DNA of 14,737 nt, taken from Phycisphaerales bacterium (GTDB lineage: Bacteria > Planctomycetota > Phycisphaerae > Tepidisphaerales > Tepidisphaeraceae). Positions within the stretch are counted from its first letter, which is position 1. Each line of letters opens with the position of its first letter. The DNA lies in assembly GCA_003153655.1 (NCBI GenBank), contig PMAK01000056.1:4200-18936 (forward strand), written 5' to 3'. Below are positions 13,712-14,737 of the stretch, piece after piece. The notes beneath the pieces were generated by a model that saw only the letters and a program-made list of their open reading frames with translations, made no database searches and was not told the DNA's origin. Both the position numbers and the translations under genes were made by a program.

Positions 13712-13768
13712 GGCTTAGACCGTTCATCAAGAAATTCCAAAGCCCTGCCCCGAATGAGGCAGGGCTTT
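13659..13768 (+). promoter_or_regulatory. Ribosome-mediated transcription attenuator (1:2, 2:3 and 3:4 pairings)
   Basis: Three mutually exclusive pairings are visible. In 1:2, CTACCC (13659-13664) pairs with GGGTAG (13706-13711). In 2:3, the antiterminator, GGGTAGGGCTT (13706-13716) pairs with AAGCCCTGCCC (13740-13750) over 11 bp with one G-U. In 3:4, the terminator, 13739-13749 pairs with 13758-13768. The Ile codons lie upstream of segment 2 and the leader stop lies within it, the geometry of trp/his/ilv attenuators. A ribosome stalled at the Ile run allows 2:3 and so read-through into cimA. Confidence 0.78.
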
Positions 13769-13770
13769 TT
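13739..13770 (+). terminator. Intrinsic terminator in front of cimA
   Basis: AAAGCCCTGCC (13739-13749) and GGCAGGGCTTT (13758-13768) form a perfect 11-bp stem with an 8-nt loop (CCGAATGA). The T-tract runs 13766-13770. It sits 32 nt before the cimA ATG and downstream of the leader promoter, so it can stop transcripts before the gene. Confidence 0.88.
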
Positions 13771-13802
13771 GCTTGTTATCAGCAGCACCAAGGACGTGAA
13801 CC

Positions 13803-14737
13803 ATGAAAACCCGACGCATAGAAATCTACGACACAACCCTCCGCGACGGCACCCAGGGCGAAGGCTTCAACCTCTCCCTTCAGGACAAGCTCCAGATCGC
13901 CCAAAAACTCGACTTCCTCGGCGTAGATTACATCGAAGGCGGATTCCCCCTCTCCAATCCAAAGGACGCCGCCTTCTTCAAAGAAATCGCCAACATCAAG
14001 CTGACAACCGCCAAAATCTCCGCCTTCGGCATGACCCGCCGCCGCGGAACCAAAGCCGAAGAAGACCCCGGCATGAAATCCCTCCTCGATGCCCAAACCC
14101 CCGTCGTCACCATCGTCGGCAAGACCAGCCAATACCAGGTCGAGAAAGTCCTCGCCGTCACCCTCGAAGAAAATCTCGCGATGATCACCGACACAATAAA
14201 GCTCATGTCATCCGCCGGCCGAAAAGTCGTCTATGACGCCGAGCACTTCTTCGACGCCTACCGCCAGAATCCCGAGTACGCCCTCCAAACCCTCCGCAGC
14301 GCGGAAGAATCCGGCGCTTCCGTCCTCGCCCTATGCGACACCAACGGCGGCAACCTCCCCGAATTCATCGCCCAGGCCGTAGCCGATGTAAAAAAGAAAA
14401 CCTCCGCGCTCTTAGGCATCCACACCCACAACGACGCCGCGCTCGCGGTCGCCAACGCCCAAGCCGCAGTCCTCGCCGGCGCGGATCACGTCCAAGGCAC
14501 CATCAACGGCGTAGGAGAACGTTGCGGCAACATGGATCTCATGCCCCTCATCGCCAATCTCCAACTCAAATATAATCTCGATTGCCTCCCCCCCGGCTCA
14601 CTCCGCCACCTCACCGAAGTCAGCCGATACGTCTACGAAATCGCCAACCTCAACGGCGCAACCGGCCAACCCTACGTCGGCGCCAGCGCCTTCGCCCACA
14701 AAGGCGGCATGCACGTCCACGCCATCGCCAGCGCCCC
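13803..14737 (+). CDS. cimA: Citramalate synthase CimA, N-terminal part (cut by window edge)
   Basis: The visible 311 residues form the HMGL/LeuA-type TIM barrel. RRIEIYDTTLR14D15GTQGEGFNLS carries the catalytic Arg and metal-binding Asp. GIH207TH209ND supplies the metal-binding histidines, and GVGERCGNMDL follows. The GTQGEGFNLSLQDKLQIA and YIEGGFPLSNPKD stretches are typical of the CimA group (2.3.3.21), not of 2-isopropylmalate synthase LeuA. The enzyme condenses pyruvate and acetyl-CoA to (R)-citramalate, the first step of threonine-independent isoleucine synthesis. The C-terminal regulatory domain lies beyond the edge. ATG 13803 has AAGGA (13790-13794) 8 nt upstream. Expression appears to be under attenuator control through an Ile-rich leader peptide, which fits the pathway assignment. 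Confidence 0.92.
   Translation, partial: MKTRRIEIYDTTLRDGTQGEGFNLSLQDKLQIAQKLDFLGVDYIEGGFPLSNPKDAAFFKEIANIKLTTAKISAFGMTRRRGTKAEEDPGMKSLLDAQTPVVTIVGKTSQYQVEKVLAVTLEENLAMITDTIKLMSSAGRKVVYDAEHFFDAYRQNPEYALQTLRSAEESGASVLALCDTNGGNLPEFIAQAVADVKKKTSALLGIHTHNDAALAVANAQAAVLAGADHVQGTINGVGERCGNMDLMPLIANLQLKYNLDCLPPGSLRHLTEVSRYVYEIANLNGATGQPYVGASAFAHKGGMHVHAIASA

Noticed and set aside
13575..13770. The terminator as merely the 3' end of the zinc-ribbon paralog
   Set aside because: It lies 165 nt after that stop, and a strong promoter and a leader frame stand between. The exact antiterminator pairing with the leader stop region is not expected for a simple terminator.

Overview
The window looks like chromosomal DNA from a planctomycete, probably of the Phycisphaerae type. 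The main clue is two small membrane proteins ending in a CxxCGYDLRATPx(R/Q)CPECG zinc ribbon, which I recall as very common in that group. Three further clues fit but do not prove it: a fused MFS/spermidine-synthase-like protein, a PA0069-type radical SAM gene, and starts that often lack a Shine-Dalgarno sequence. No rRNA, tRNA, CRISPR array, transposase or phage gene was seen.

Layout. 1-314 (minus) is the N-terminus of a membrane cytochrome b-like protein cut by the left edge. 830-3222 (plus) is a two-gene unit: a PA0069-family radical SAM protein followed 8 nt later by a Y-family translesion DNA polymerase, with an inverted repeat over the candidate promoter. 3385-4011 is a MIP/aquaporin channel. 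4175-6167 is a tight three-gene unit: a zinc-ribbon membrane protein, a zinc-ribbon CPBP intramembrane protease, and a tail-anchored protein of unknown function. It converges on 6185-10783 (minus), which holds an MMPL/RND-type transporter and the MFS/spermidine-synthase-like fusion. An inverted-repeat, MITE-like element lies in the divergent gap before an extended-SDR gene (11056-12057). Two tandem paralogous zinc-ribbon membrane proteins follow (12372-13574). The window ends inside a citramalate synthase gene (cimA, 13803 onward).

The most striking item is the leader of cimA. A strong TTGACC-N16-TATAAT promoter drives a 20-codon leader peptide with three consecutive Ile codons (four Ile in total). 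Its stop codon lies in an RNA segment that can pair over 11 bp with the 5' arm of a canonical intrinsic terminator, and a weaker 1:2 pairing also exists. Citramalate synthase makes the precursor of isoleucine by the threonine-independent route, so the sensed amino acid matches the gene. This is a complete ribosome-mediated attenuator read directly from the sequence; I know of no description of one for cimA or in this phylum.

Base composition is mosaic. In the lines counted, the plus strand is C-rich over G under the MMPL, SDR and cimA genes regardless of coding strand. The radical SAM gene is balanced and the paralog pair runs the other way, so parts of the window may differ in history.
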